From Liolophura sinensis (lineage: Eukaryota > Mollusca > Polyplacophora > Chitonida > Chitonidae), in contig NC_088303.1 in NCBI RefSeq assembly GCF_032854445.1, positions 2,611,501 to 2,675,500 on the forward strand: a stretch of 64,000 nt of DNA. The letters are read 5' to 3'. The translations under genes were made by a program, and so were the position numbers. The notes under the pieces are model-generated. The model made no database searches and was not told where the DNA came from. It saw only the letters and a list, made by a program, of their open reading frames with translations. Each line of letters opens with the position of its first letter. Position 1 is the first letter of the stretch. Positions 50,301-61,300 of this stretch are shown here, piece by piece.

Positions 50301-51733
50301 TCCAACTGAACTTCGCATATTCATCACAAATGCTGCTTGTACCCAAGCATGCATGTATAGTTGAATTTGATGAGTGTCTGTAAACAAGACTATATTATCA
50401 GGTTTGTGTGCCAAGGAAGCATCTACCGCTCTCTCTTTCTGTTATCTGACAAACCTCTTGCCCTAACATTTTAGCCGGGCACTCCGGCTTCCTTCTCTCT
50501 GAAAGCTAATCTTCATCATCTAAGTGAAAAAGCCTTGAGCGTGGCGATACAGAACAATCAAATAAATAAAGAAACCGGAACAAGAATTTTTCACTCCTAA
50601 GACTAGGGTCAGGTTTATGTATATTAGAAGCCAAAGTGCTCGAAGTAAACCACGTACTCCTCTCCGCCTGGTAACTTTCGACATAGACTCTTGCCCGAAG
50701 GAGCGCAAACTGGATCCGAACACACTTCATTGGTCAAGCATCTGTCAGTGGCAGCGAACAAGCACTAATGCCTCTTTGCAGAGAAACAAGAAATTAACAA
50801 GCCAGGCTGTCCATGAGGTGATATCCCTTTCACCAGAATCTGCTCCTTACCTTTATTTTCAAAGAGGGTTTGAGGGATTTAATTTGACAACACTTAATTG
50901 ATTTGTCTGGCATTTTGAACTGAATAAGATGTCAATTTGACATGAAGATTTAATGAATATTGTGTGAAATTTTGAATACGTTAATTGTGGTTAAGGGAAG
51001 TTTGGACAATAGTAGCCTTAGTCAGTGGAACAGCACTGAATTCAGTAAATTTCTAACGTCTGGCTATTTACCAGGTGACCGACAAACTAGTGGGGCACGG
51101 GTGAGGTGGAACTATTGGGCCTCCGGTCAGCCATCTTGTAGTCCCGGGAATTGTCATGAACTTTGCGGCCAAATGCGTTTATTTGAAGGAGGACAGTGGC
51201 ACAATTATCGTTGTGGGCCAGGTTGCAGTATTTACCACTATTGCTGCATGTATGGTAAGTATAATGTGGCATGATGGGATCATTCAAAGCAAAACATGTG
51301 GATTTGGCTCTTCATTTTCATGTTTTTTAACCCTTTCCTCATGTAAACATATCATCGTGATATCGTAATTTTTGGTGGTGGTGGGTGGAGGGGGGTGTAG
51401 TTGGAATGGAGGGGAGAGGGAGTATTTTCAGGGACTGAATTCTGGGATGAACTTTTTGGATCATACTGATGATTTTTGATACTATAGCCATTCTAAACGA
51501 GTGTTTTTTTTTACTTGTATTTTAACCTTTGGATGAAATTGCTGTCATGTTTACTATAGTATGCTGCTTGTGCACAAAAAAGAACTTCTTCAACATGAAA
51601 TCAGGTATTTCGGATGAATGACAAATGTGTGGTATCATTTACACCCAAAGTTTAAACCTCCAACCTACATTTGTCTGCAACTTCCCGTAAAACAACTCAA
51701 TGATGCAAATAACTTCCAGATATGAGTCCTTAG
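41264..51733 (+). CDS. Secreted protein with two C-type lectin domains, seven exons, 382 residues
   Basis: Exons: 41264-41324, 46449-46724, 48003-48182, 49035-49193, 49589-49867, 51075-51254, 51720-51733. Every intron is phase 1 with GT-AG borders, and the sum is 383 codons. Order: signal peptide (1-20), lectin domain 1 (22-172), Thr-rich stalk (173-225), lectin domain 2 (227-378), four-residue tail. Each lectin domain has the family's KCYRFVSNGKTWDEA opening, GGNLVHIK, MWIGAH, WNYWA[PS]GQPSC and W[HD/HN]YRC, but the sugar-specifying EPN/QPD triplet is QPS, so canonical Ca-dependent mannose or galactose binding is uncertain. Paired extra cysteines (CDCQ, YCCMY) suggest additional disulphides. 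The two halves arose by duplication of an exon cassette. Likely an extracellular or defence lectin; ligand unknown. Confidence 0.9.
41301..41436 (+). repeat. Four tandem copies of 34 bp that include the exon 1 splice donor
   Basis: Unit gttttctcatatttccctcg plus ttcggtaagttttt, exact 34-bp period (starts 41301, 41335, 41369, 41403). The first copy is the end of exon 1 with its donor; copies 2 and 3 read cggaaag and copy 4 cgataag, so only copy 1 keeps GT. Confidence 0.93.
41437..44044. other. Lectin gene intron 1, no further exon recognised
   Basis: AT-rich. An open frame at 43147-43383 (starting MRLIPRQTVEVIIAGYL) and the next at 43424-43618 show no family I recognise and no matching splice sites. 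Confidence 0.4.
44045..45729. repeat. Tandem array, unit 25 bp, about 67 copies, in lectin intron 1
   Basis: The right part (about 44880-45729) is built of near-identical tacaagtctgacatccgaca plus ctgaa; the left part consists of older relatives (acacccgacaatgaatttaa plus gcctc) with varied length. None of the three minus-strand frames has a stop through the uniform part, so open frames of 239-295 codons with a CIQCRMSDLYSVSDV-like 25-residue period appear in all three; they are not genes. Confidence 0.93.
45730..46448. other. No gene recognised; end of lectin intron 1
   Basis: Ordinary AT-rich sequence leading to the acceptor attatatttacag. Confidence 0.4.
46449..46724 (+). CDS. Lectin gene exon 2 (first half of lectin domain 1)
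   Basis: 276 nt, phase 1 both ends, donor gtaagt. Encodes TSSDLYRCPNISGG, then FNEKCYRFVSNGKTWDEA, CDCQRTGGNLVHIKDRATQ and GMWIGAHD with WVN at the end. NIS is a potential N-glycosylation site. Antisense open frames here are shadows. Confidence 0.93.
47045..47410 (+). mobile_element. tRNA-derived SINE (family B) in lectin intron 2
   Basis: The head gatgacccgtggcctagagg resembles an A box and gtagatccaggatcaatcct a B box. The body includes cgtcgtcatatgacagaaaa and aacgttaaaccccaagcact, followed by (CTCA)n. This body is the one dispersed in gastropod and bivalve genomes as I know them; the exact family name is not certain. Confidence 0.8.
47866..47960 (+). mobile_element. Decayed SINE family A tail in lectin intron 2
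   Basis: cgttcaagtgaaatattctt and acgaatcaaataagtaaata match the family's 3' end. A related remnant sits at the equivalent place of the second cassette (50509-50570), so it was there before the cassette duplicated. Confidence 0.7.
48003..48182 (+). CDS. Lectin gene exon 3 (second half of lectin domain 1)
   Basis: 180 nt, phase 1 both ends. Encodes GDRQSRGTPVTWNYWAPGQP, SCGLWFCSEFCSQMRL and GGRWHDYRCGLWF ending YCCMY. W-H-D corresponds to the WND calcium-site motif; QPS replaces EPN or QPD. Confidence 0.93.
49035..49193 (+). CDS. Lectin gene exon 4 (threonine-rich stalk)
   Basis: 159 nt, exactly 53 codons, phase 1-1, acceptor atatctttcag, donor gtaaat. Encodes DMLPRATKPTTTAV then nearly pure Thr with Lys, Arg and Met from ACA-rich codons. 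A mucin-like O-glycosylated spacer between the two lectin domains is the natural reading. The antisense Val-rich open frame is a shadow. Confidence 0.85.
49589..49867 (+). CDS. Lectin gene exon 5 (first half of lectin domain 2)
   Basis: 279 nt, phase 1 both ends. About 85-90% identical to exon 2 by eye (KCYRFVSNGKTWDEA, GGNLVHIKNLATQNF, GMWIGAHN, WVN). The donor is gtgggt rather than gtaagt, and homology runs on into the intron. The 188-codon antisense open frame is a shadow. Confidence 0.92.
51075..51254 (+). CDS. Lectin gene exon 6 (second half of lectin domain 2)
   Basis: 180 nt, acceptor ctatttaccag, donor gtaagt. Encodes GDRQTSGARVRWNYWASGQP, SCSPGNCHELCGQMRL and GGQWHNYRCGPGC ending YCCMY. 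Same QPS triplet as in domain 1. Confidence 0.92.
51720..51733 (+). CDS. Lectin gene exon 7 (four-residue end, relic of a second stalk)
   Basis: Acceptor aataacttccag, then D-M-S-P and TAG at 51731-51733. It aligns base for base with the start of the stalk exon (49035): ccttagacaacaaaacc here against cctagggcaacaaaacc there, so an AGG codon has become TAG. The sequence beyond still reads as a stalk. Confidence 0.65.
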
Positions 51734-54700
51734 ACAACAAAACCGACATTCGCAACAACACAGCCGTCAACAAGAAGGGCGGAGGCAACAACAAGGGTGA
51801 AGAAAATGACAAGGATGAAGAAAACAACAAGAATGGAGGCAACGACAATGAATTCCATCAAGCTCACTCCCTCCCTCTACACTAGGGAACACCTAGTAAC
51901 ATGGCTTGAGAGAAAAAATTGTTTTATTTACAACAAATTTATGCATTATATGCTCTATACAATTATATTGCACTTTGCTTATTCACATGATATGCATTTT
52001 CATTTACAAATAACAAAATATTTGTTTTAAGATAACCTTGTTTACTAACATTTTATTATTAAAGCTGGTGATAAATGGTAATAAATGTGTATTGATGTAT
52101 GGCTGACAAAAACATTCATACCTGTCTAAAATTTGAACAAAATGCCACTCTGGTAAAAATATGTGAATTACAAATTTGCACAAGTTGAATTGTTGTATTA
52201 TTATAATTTCTGCATTATCCTTAGGAGACCAGAATGAATCCTGAACACCGATTTTTTGAATAGGAAGTCTTCATTTTGAATTTTTCATTATTTGCTCAAG
52301 TCTCTTTTAGGATTAATTCTCCACCATGGACAACTTACTAAAGGTCGTAGACATGCGAAACGTTCCTGAAATCATGTTATTTGCACATTTCTTAGTGGTT
52401 TAAGAATGTTTTCCTTGAAATATAAACTAAGTAATAACTACCTAGTAAAGCGTTGGTGTTATGATCATGGTATATGCCTTTAAAGTTTTTCGGTGTTGAG
52501 ATATCATATCGTCATGTGTAGATGACTTGCCGTTTATGTCACGGTGTCACTTTGCATTTTGGGTAGTCGGGTTTTACGTGACCTCCCGGTGAATTGGAAG
52601 GTCACAATGCGTGCGACCATTCCACATTTCCCGTCAATGCTCATTTATTTATTTGATTGGTGTTTTACGCCGTACTCAATAATATTTCAATTATACGACG
52701 TCGGACAGCATTATGGTGGGAAAAGACCGGGCAGAGCCCGGGCAAAAACCACGACCGTCCGCAGATTGCTGAAAGACCTTCCCACTTACGGCCAGAGACG
52801 CATGAGCTGGACTTGAATAGCTATCACATGCATGGGTCATTTCGTCGCGCCGCACCGTGCTCAATCCCCTGGGCCAGAAATGCACCCTTTTTATCCCCGT
52901 CAGTATAAGCCGGTTCCAGATTGTGCCAAAACACACCATTCCATGCTGTTGCGTTGGCGTGCTAGTGAACCGTCTCTTTGCATAATATAAGTAGGCCTAT
53001 AAAGATTTACTGAAATCAAGAAAGGAGAGTCGAAGAGTTGAGGACCTTATATGAGACGGGGTTTGGACCAGGAAGCCAAATGCTGCCTAAATCTGGGCTA
53101 AATGAAATATGCAACGTCTCTAGGTTATACTTTAGCATGTAGGATAGAACGTCAATGAAAGAATTTTCTTTGAGTCAGTCTGGTTTGACAGAGAATCCAT
53201 ACAAATAAACGGAATCTAAGAATACGCGCGCGGGGTTGTAAGGAACTGTCAAATGAACATACAAAAAGAAACAAAACACAGTAATTCAAAAGTAATTTAT
53301 CGGCATGATAACGATTTTGATATATGCACGCGCCTGTCGTCGTGCTGTGTCATAATTACTTCCGTAGTTAAAGGTGGAGAAAACATAAAAATGACATACA
53401 GTTCAGATGAAAGAGTGCGAAAAGTTATTCCTGAATATGGTCTTCAATATTTTTTCCGATTTTTCCTTAAGGAGAAAAAAAGACACTTGAAAATAATTTT
53501 TGTATGGTGGGTATTTAGGGCAAACTTTTGGTATTTATAATGTTTGTTTAATAATGCCATAAATGAGGAAGTAACACAGGTTTAATAAATATTTTTTCAC
53601 TAGAATTTGTTCTTTTCAGCTTCGTGACACAAACAGGCCCCTTCGCCGAATGAAACATCACACTATTGCAAATATATTTTTTCGGTAAACTAAACATGAT
53701 AAACTGCAATTTTCCCAGTGCACATTATTATTAATATAGGGCCTACATGTTTTTCCCGTCCTTGGACCTACATATTTAGATATGTTTATGAGTTAGCTCC
53801 CTTTGATGGGACTTGTCAGTCGATTGAAATGGAGCAGCCTGACAAACTTCGTCGAGTTCAACCCTAAAAAATCGAACCACCTGGACATTTTTCATGGAGT
53901 TTGACATATAGTTCATTTTATTGTTTTCCTTTCTTTTTATAAGAGTTACTTAGCGTAGGCGGTTTTTAAAGTACAAAACTTCATGCAACATGTACTATAA
54001 TAACGTCCTTTTTTTATTAACAATTTTTCTGCAAGCATGGCTGCAACTGTCGTAAGGTTGTGAATTTTGATTATTTCTCAAAGATTTTGCTTTTCCAGAT
54101 CACATGATATAGTGTCACGAAGTTATATATACCTGTTTTTCCAAACTGATAATGTGCCAAAATTACATTGGTTTATGTAGGTTTGCTTGTTTTAACGTTC
54201 AGTACACATAGAAGTAGCAATTCTCCCATGGAAGGAGAAATCATCTACAGTGTAATCTGACCAAAAAATGGACTCATTTGTCTCCAAGAACAATCTTTTT
54301 TTTTTTAATTTAGTGATTGCGTTTCAATGCGATGACGTTGCAGTTCTATCCAGCCCAAAAAGCAGAATAATTAATATATTTGTACAATATATGCACTCAT
54401 CGGTGTTGAGTTATTTATTTCATTATGGTTGGTCATCATTCCAAGATCATTTCACTTAGGACGGGTTGCAAGATTCATCAGTGAAGGAAAGATAAGTAAC
54501 CATTGTGACCACCGATTTTGGCGCGTTACTAACAATTGCCCTAAATCAGAGGCGCGCCCTTTTTCTGAGCCAAAGGCCTGATCAAAAAGTGTATGTATAC
54601 ATGTGAATGATATTGATTTCAGTCGAAAGCAAGCCAGCGCGAATAGACCGGCAAGTTTACCAACAAGGCCCAGTAAAAACATAGATATTTCTTTCCACCG

Positions 54701-55272
54701 ATTCTCTTCCATACGAGTTAAATGCTTGTATTAGTCAATCTACACCAACCTTTCTCCGACATGCATAAATTTAATGTTGATATTTGGGAAAATTGTTACA
54801 ATGTTCTTTATTGACCCGTGGTTCTCCGGGCAAAAGCGTGAACAATTGAGCTAAAGTCTGTTTCAATTTTTTCAGGCAGGCTTAAATAGTCAATAACACT
54901 TCAATTGGCATATCTAAGATACGGCAAATCGTCTCTAAGGCGATATAAATATAGGACCCTCGCCTCTTTTGCTGCCCCCTCCGCCTCCATCCCAAAAACC
55001 ACTTTGAAATTGCTTCCTACGCCCCTGTAAATAGTAAGGAAATGAATGCGCTCGTGTAAACCTACAGGCCCTACATTTGAAACCGGTAACTTGTTGCTAA
55101 CAGGGGAGGCTACTCTGGCATGACACAGCACTTTCAACTGGGTTGAAAATCTGGGTTAACACTGGCATTCCCCAGATTATCTAACATCATTTGGCGGCTT
55201 AGGCCGCAGATGACAGTCACAACTTGTCTTCGGAAATGTAGCTTATCCAAGCACCTGAAAGAGACAGAAACT
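51734..55272. other. Lectin 3' UTR, then no gene recognised
   Basis: Positions 51734 to about 51880 are a non-translated stalk relic. An AATAAA at 52080-52085 is a plausible polyadenylation signal. From about 52100 to 55270 no coding exon was recognised apart from one SINE. Confidence 0.5.
52643..52830 (-). mobile_element. SINE (family A), partial
   Basis: Reverse orientation: (ATTT)n, gattggtgttttacgccgta, then cggacagcattatggtggga and gcagagcccgggcaaaaacc. Several differences from the young copies and no clear target duplication, so an older insertion. Confidence 0.85.
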
Positions 55273-55306
55273 ATGGCCATGCCGACAGAGAAATCGTTTG
55301 CGAAAG
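55273..55306 (+). CDS. GSTO: GSTO exon 1
   Basis: Encodes [11 protein letters not shown] plus the first base of Gly, donor gtagag. Chosen because it supplies an ATG in good context (aactATGG) at the right phase and distance, giving the short N-terminal extension typical of the class. A second ATG lies two codons later. Confidence 0.8.
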
Positions 55307-58300
55307 GTAGAGTTAAATGTTTTGTGTTACGGTACGTAGATGAAATAACCTAGTTTTCGCGTCAGCTTCAAAACTACTCACACTGGCCAGGTCTACACGG
55401 CAGTAACCCTGTGATAACCGTACGCCATGTTTATGCTATGTACGCTTAAAGTCTTTTTCAATCGCTATAACAACAATAGGGCTGTGGTTATTTAAACACC
55501 TGCATGGTGCACTAAAATTTAAAAAGTAATCTGAAGTAATCAACTGAATACCAATTACGGTGTAGAGTTGCTCCCACTCTCACACGGTGTTGTACAAACC
55601 GTGTTTTAGTTCTATAAGCGTTTGAGAAATTTTGACCAGAGATTAATTTCAAATTTAATGACCAGTCTACGAAGCTATTTCATCCTGTTTTCAAAATCAC
55701 GGCGAGGTCCAGACGTCGATGAATGGAGGCGCCGTTTCGAAACCAGTTGTACTATAATGGTTTTTTTATAGATGACCATCGCCGTACCACCGGTGAATGT
55801 AACTACAGTCATATAAGGGTACAATGTGATGTGATAAAAGATGTATATTAGTTTATTTATTTGTTTGATTGGTGTTTTACGCCGTACTCAAGAATATTTC
55901 ACTTATACGACAGCGGCCAGCATTATGGTGGGTGGAAACCGGGCACAGCCCGGGGGAAACCCACAACCATCCGCAGGTTGCTGACAAACCTTCCCACGTA
56001 TGGCCGGAGAGGAAGCCAGCATGAGCTGGACTTGAACTCACAGCGACTGCATTGGTGAGAGGCTCCTGGGTCATTATGCTGCGCTAGCGCGCTAACCGAC
56101 TGAGCCACGGAGGCCCCTGTATATTAGGGAGTATACAGTTAAAATACCAGTCAAATAAATAATTAGGCTAAGTGTAACAAAAAGTATTGTGTTGATAAAG
56201 TATGTTGATATGCATATCATTAGCTTAAAAACCTACTTCCCTCTTCTCACAGGTACTAAGTTCCCGCCACTCAAACCGGGCTCTTTACGACTATACAGCA
56301 TGCGGTTCTGTCCTTTTGCCCAAAGAACTCGTTTATTATTGGAGCACAAAAATATCCCGTAAGTTAATACGTGGAATGCTCAGGTCAAGCTTGCAGATAT
56401 TTCACTAAGTGATTTCAGCAGTGGCTTTATGCTGTTTTGAGGATATATATTTGAAGAAAGACGGTACACATTCATCAAGTTAACGGAAGTGGTTCATCCG
56501 TGAGGCAGTTTCAGTTATAATTGGGGGCTTCCCTGGCCGAGGTGGTTAGCATGCCAGCGCGGCGCTATAACTCAGAGCCTCTTACCAGTACGATCGCTGC
56601 GAGTTCATGGTGGATCATGGTGGCTTCCTCACCGGCCGTACGTGACAGCAGCCTGTGCATGGTCGTGGGTTTCCTTCGGGCTCTGCCCGGTTTCATCCCA
56701 CCATAAAGCTGGCCGCCATCGTAATAAGATAAGTCAAATATTCTTGAGTGCGACATAAAAGACCAATCAAATAAATAAATTAATCGGAAATGGCATTTCC
56801 GTAGATCATAAATATCATACTTACAGACATGTTGTGTGGTCCCGTTAGACGGTATGGCATGAACGGAAAACGTTGCCCGTCATATTACACACAGACGTGT
56901 TGTGTGGTCCCGTTAGACGGTATGTCCTGAACGGAAAACGTTGCCCGCTATATTACACACAGATATGTTGTGTGGTCCCGTTAGACGGTATGTCCTGAAT
57001 GGAAAACGTTTCCCGTCATATTACACACAGACATGTTGTGTGGTCCCGTCAGACGGTATGTCCTGAACGGAAAACGTTTCCCGTCATATTACACACAGAC
57101 ATGTTGTGTGGTCCCGTCAGACGGTATGTCCTGAATGGAAAACGTTGCCCGTCATATTACACACAGACATGTTGTGTGGCCCCGTTAGACGGTATGTCCT
57201 GAACGGAAAACGTTTCCCGTCATATTACACACAGACATGTTGTGTGGTCCCGTCAGATGGTATGTCCTGAATGGAAAACGTTGCCCGTCATATTACACTC
57301 AGACATGTTGTGTGGCCCCGTTAGACGGTATGTCCTGAACGGAAAACGTTTCCCGTCATATTACACACAGACATGTTGTGTGGTCCCGTCAGACGGTATG
57401 TCCTGAATGGAAAACGTTGCCCGTCATATTACACACAGACATGTTGTGTGGCCCCGTTAGACGGTATGTCCTGAACGGAAAACGTTTCCCGTCATATTAC
57501 ACACAGACATGTTGTGTGGTCCCGTCAGACGGTATGTCCTGAATGGAAAACGTTGCCCGTCATATTACACACAGACATGTTGTGTGGCCCTGTTAGACGG
57601 TATGTCCTGAACGGAAAACGTTGCCCGCTATATTACACACAGACATGTTGTGTGGCCCCGTTAGACGGTATGTCCTGAATGGAAAACGTTGCCCGTCATA
57701 TTACACACAGACATGTTGTGTGGCCCCGTTAGACGGTATGTCCTGAACGGAAAACGTTGCCCGCTATATTACACACAGATATTTTGTGTGGTCCCGTTAG
57801 ACGGTATGTCCTGAATGAAAAACGTTGCCCGTCACATTACACACAGACATGTTGTGTGGCCCCGTTAGACTGTATGTCCTGAACGGAAAACGTTGCCCGC
57901 TATATTACACACAGACATGTTGTGTGGCCCCGTTAGACGGTATGTCCTGAACGGAAAACGTTGCCCGTCATATTACACACAGACATGTTGTGTGGCCCCG
58001 TTAGACGGTATGTCCTGAACGGAAAACGTTGCCCGCTATATTACACACAGATATGTTGTGTGGTCCCGTTAGACGGTATGTCCTGAATGGAAAACGTTGC
58101 CCGTCATATTACACACAGACATGTTGTGTGGCCCCGTTAGACGGTATGTCCTGAACGGAAAACGTTGCCCGCTATATTGCACACAGACATGTTGTGTGGT
58201 CCCGTTAGACAGTATGTCCTGAAAGGAAAACGTTGCCCGCTATATTGCACACAGACATGTTGTGTGGTCCCGTTAGACGGTATGTCCTGAACGGAAAACG

Positions 58301-61300
58301 TTTCCCGTCGTATTACACACAGATATGTTGTGTGGTCCCGTTAGACGGTATGTCCTGAATGGAAAACGTTGCCCGTCATATTACACACAGACATGTTGTG
58401 TGGCCCCGTTAGACGGTATGTCCTGAACGGAAAACGTTGCCCGCTATATTACACACAGACATGTTGTGTGGTCCCGTTAGACGGTATGTCCTGAATGGAA
58501 AACGTTTCCCGTCATATTACACACAGACATGTTGTGTGGCCCCGTTAGACGGTATGTCCTGAACGGAAAACGTTGCCCGCTATATTACACACAGACATGT
58601 TGTGTGGCCCCGTTAGACTGTATGTCCTGAACGGAAAATGTTGCCCGCTATATTACACACAGACATGTTGTGTGGTCCCGTTAGACGGTATGTCCTGAAC
58701 GGAAAACGTTTCCCGTCATATTACACACAGACATGTTGTGTGGCCCCGTTAGACTGTATGTCCTGAACGGAAAACGTTGCCCGCTATATTACACACAGAC
58801 ATGTTGTGTGGTCCCGTCAGACGGTATGTCCTGAATGAAAAACGTTTCATTCATATTACACACAGACATGTTGTGTGGCCCCGTTAGAGGGTATGTCCTA
58901 AACGGAAAACATTCCCCATCATATTACACACAGACATGTTGTGTGGTCCCGTTAGACGGTATGTGCTGAAAGGAAAACGTTCCCGGCCATATTACACACA
59001 GACATGTTGCATGGTTCCGTCAGACGGTATGTGCTGAAAGGAAAACGTTCCCGGCCATATTACACACAGACATGTTGTGTGGTCCCTTTAGACCGTATGT
59101 CCTAAACGGAAAACGTTGCCTGCCATATTACACACAGACATGTTGTGTGGTCCCGTCAGACGGTATGTGCTGAAAGGAAAACGTTCCCCGTCATATTACA
59201 CTCAGACATGTTGTGTGGTTCCGTTAGTCGGTATGTCCTGAATGAAAAATGTTGCCTGCCATATGACACACAGACATGTTGTGTGGTCCCGTTAGACCGT
59301 ATGTCCTGAATGGAAAACGTTGCCTGCAATATTACACACAGACATGTTGTGTGGTCCCGTCAGACGGTATGTGCTGAAAGGAAAACGTTGCCCGCTATAT
59401 TACACTCAGACATGTTGTGTGGTCCCGTTAGTCGGTATGTCCTGAATGAAAAACGTTGCTCGTCATATTACACTCAGGCATGTTGTGTGGTCCTGTTAGT
59501 CAGTATGTCCTGAATGAAAAACGTTGCCCGCCATATTACACACAGACATATTGTGTGGTCCCGTCAGACGGTATGTGGTGAAAGGAAAACGTTGCCCGTC
59601 ATATTACACTCAGACATCTTTTGTGGTCCCGTTAGACGGTATGTCCTGAACGGAAAACGTTGCCTGCCATATTACACTCAGACATGTTGTGTGGTCCCGT
59701 TAGTCGGTATGTCCTGAATGAAAAACGTTGCCTGCCATATTACACACAGACATGTTGTGTGGTCCCGTTAGTCGGTATGTCCTGAATGAAAAACGTTGCC
59801 TGCCATATTACACACAAACATATTGTGTGGTCCCGTCAGACGGTATGTCCTGAATGAAAAACGTTCCCCGTCATATTACACACAGACATGTTGTGTGGTC
59901 CCGTTAGAGAGTATGTCCTGAATGAAAAACGTTGCCTGCCATATTGCACACAGACATGTTGAGTGGTCCCGTTAGTCGGTATGTCCTGAATGAAAAACGT
60001 TCCCCGTCATATTACACACAGACATGTTGTGTGGTCCCGTTAGACAGTATGGCATGAATGGAAAACGTTCATCGTAACATTACACACAGAAATGTTGTGT
60101 GGTCCCGTTAGACGGTATGTCCTGAACGGAAAACGTTGCCCGCCATATTACACACAGACATGTTGTGTGGTCCCGTTAGACGGTATATGCTGAATGGAAA
60201 ACGGTTCCCGCCATATAACACACAGACTTCTTGTGTGGTCCCGTCAGACGGTATGTTCTGAAGGGAAAATGTTCTACGCCATGTTACACAGACTTAATTT
60301 GTTAATGGTCTTCCATTGTCAATGTCTTTAAAGGAAGATGTTCCGCATTGGGAATACTGCATTTTTGTGAAATTTGCTCCTGTCATGTAGAAACAGGATA
60401 ATGACGGTTTCACTTGTGTAATTAACCTACAGGTACGAAACAGTGAACATCAACCTGAAACAGAAACCAGACTGGTTTCTTCAGCGCAACCCACTGGGCT
60501 TAGTTCCAGTCCTCGAGCATGATGAGAAGGTAGTTTACGAGTCTTTGGTGTGCAACGAATACTTGGAGGACATTTACCCCAAGTTCAGATGCTCTCCGAG
60601 GGATCCGTACCTGCTCGCCTTGGACAGAATGGTTGTCGAACGATCTAACTGGGTGAGCTTACAAGAACATGTACTGGTATATTTCATCAGTATTATATAT
60701 CTGTTACACGATTTTTTGTTGTCTCTAGATAGTTAACAAGCATGTTCTTGCTATATTTTCTTATTGCGCATAAATCAGATCGCACATCCATACTGACACA
60801 TTAGCCAAATGATATTTCCTGACGTAAGCGAACTGATCTAGGTGTAGATCAGTTTGAGTCGTAGAATACATGCATTGGATTTATTTTTGACATTACTTCA
60901 TGAAAGCTGTTCACTGCTTGTCTTTCACGTCGACGTTCAGATGGCACTCAATTGAATAAATGAAACTGCGAGAGTTTTACAAAATTGACCCAATTAAAAA
61001 TTGACCCGAATTTTAATGGCTGACGCTCTGAATAATTGTAGGAGAACTTCGTATATAAAGTTGTCCTGTTTACGGCACAATACTTTTTTATATGGTGCCT
61101 CCTTAATTCTTGCAGTTCATATCACGATTCTACAAAGTGTTGTTAAAAGACCAACAAAAAAACGAGACTCTGGACCAGTTGGAGAAAGCGTTAGACGTAT
61201 TAGAGAAAGACCTATCTGGCAGGGGGAAGTTTTTAGCAGGTAAGTGAAAACATAGCCCTTTATGTCGTATAATATGCTTCATGTGGTGAAGTTTGCAAAA

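Noticed and set aside
56999-59717. Three 67-codon open frames beginning MENV or MKNV
   Set aside because: Each is exactly three 68-bp units inside an intron.
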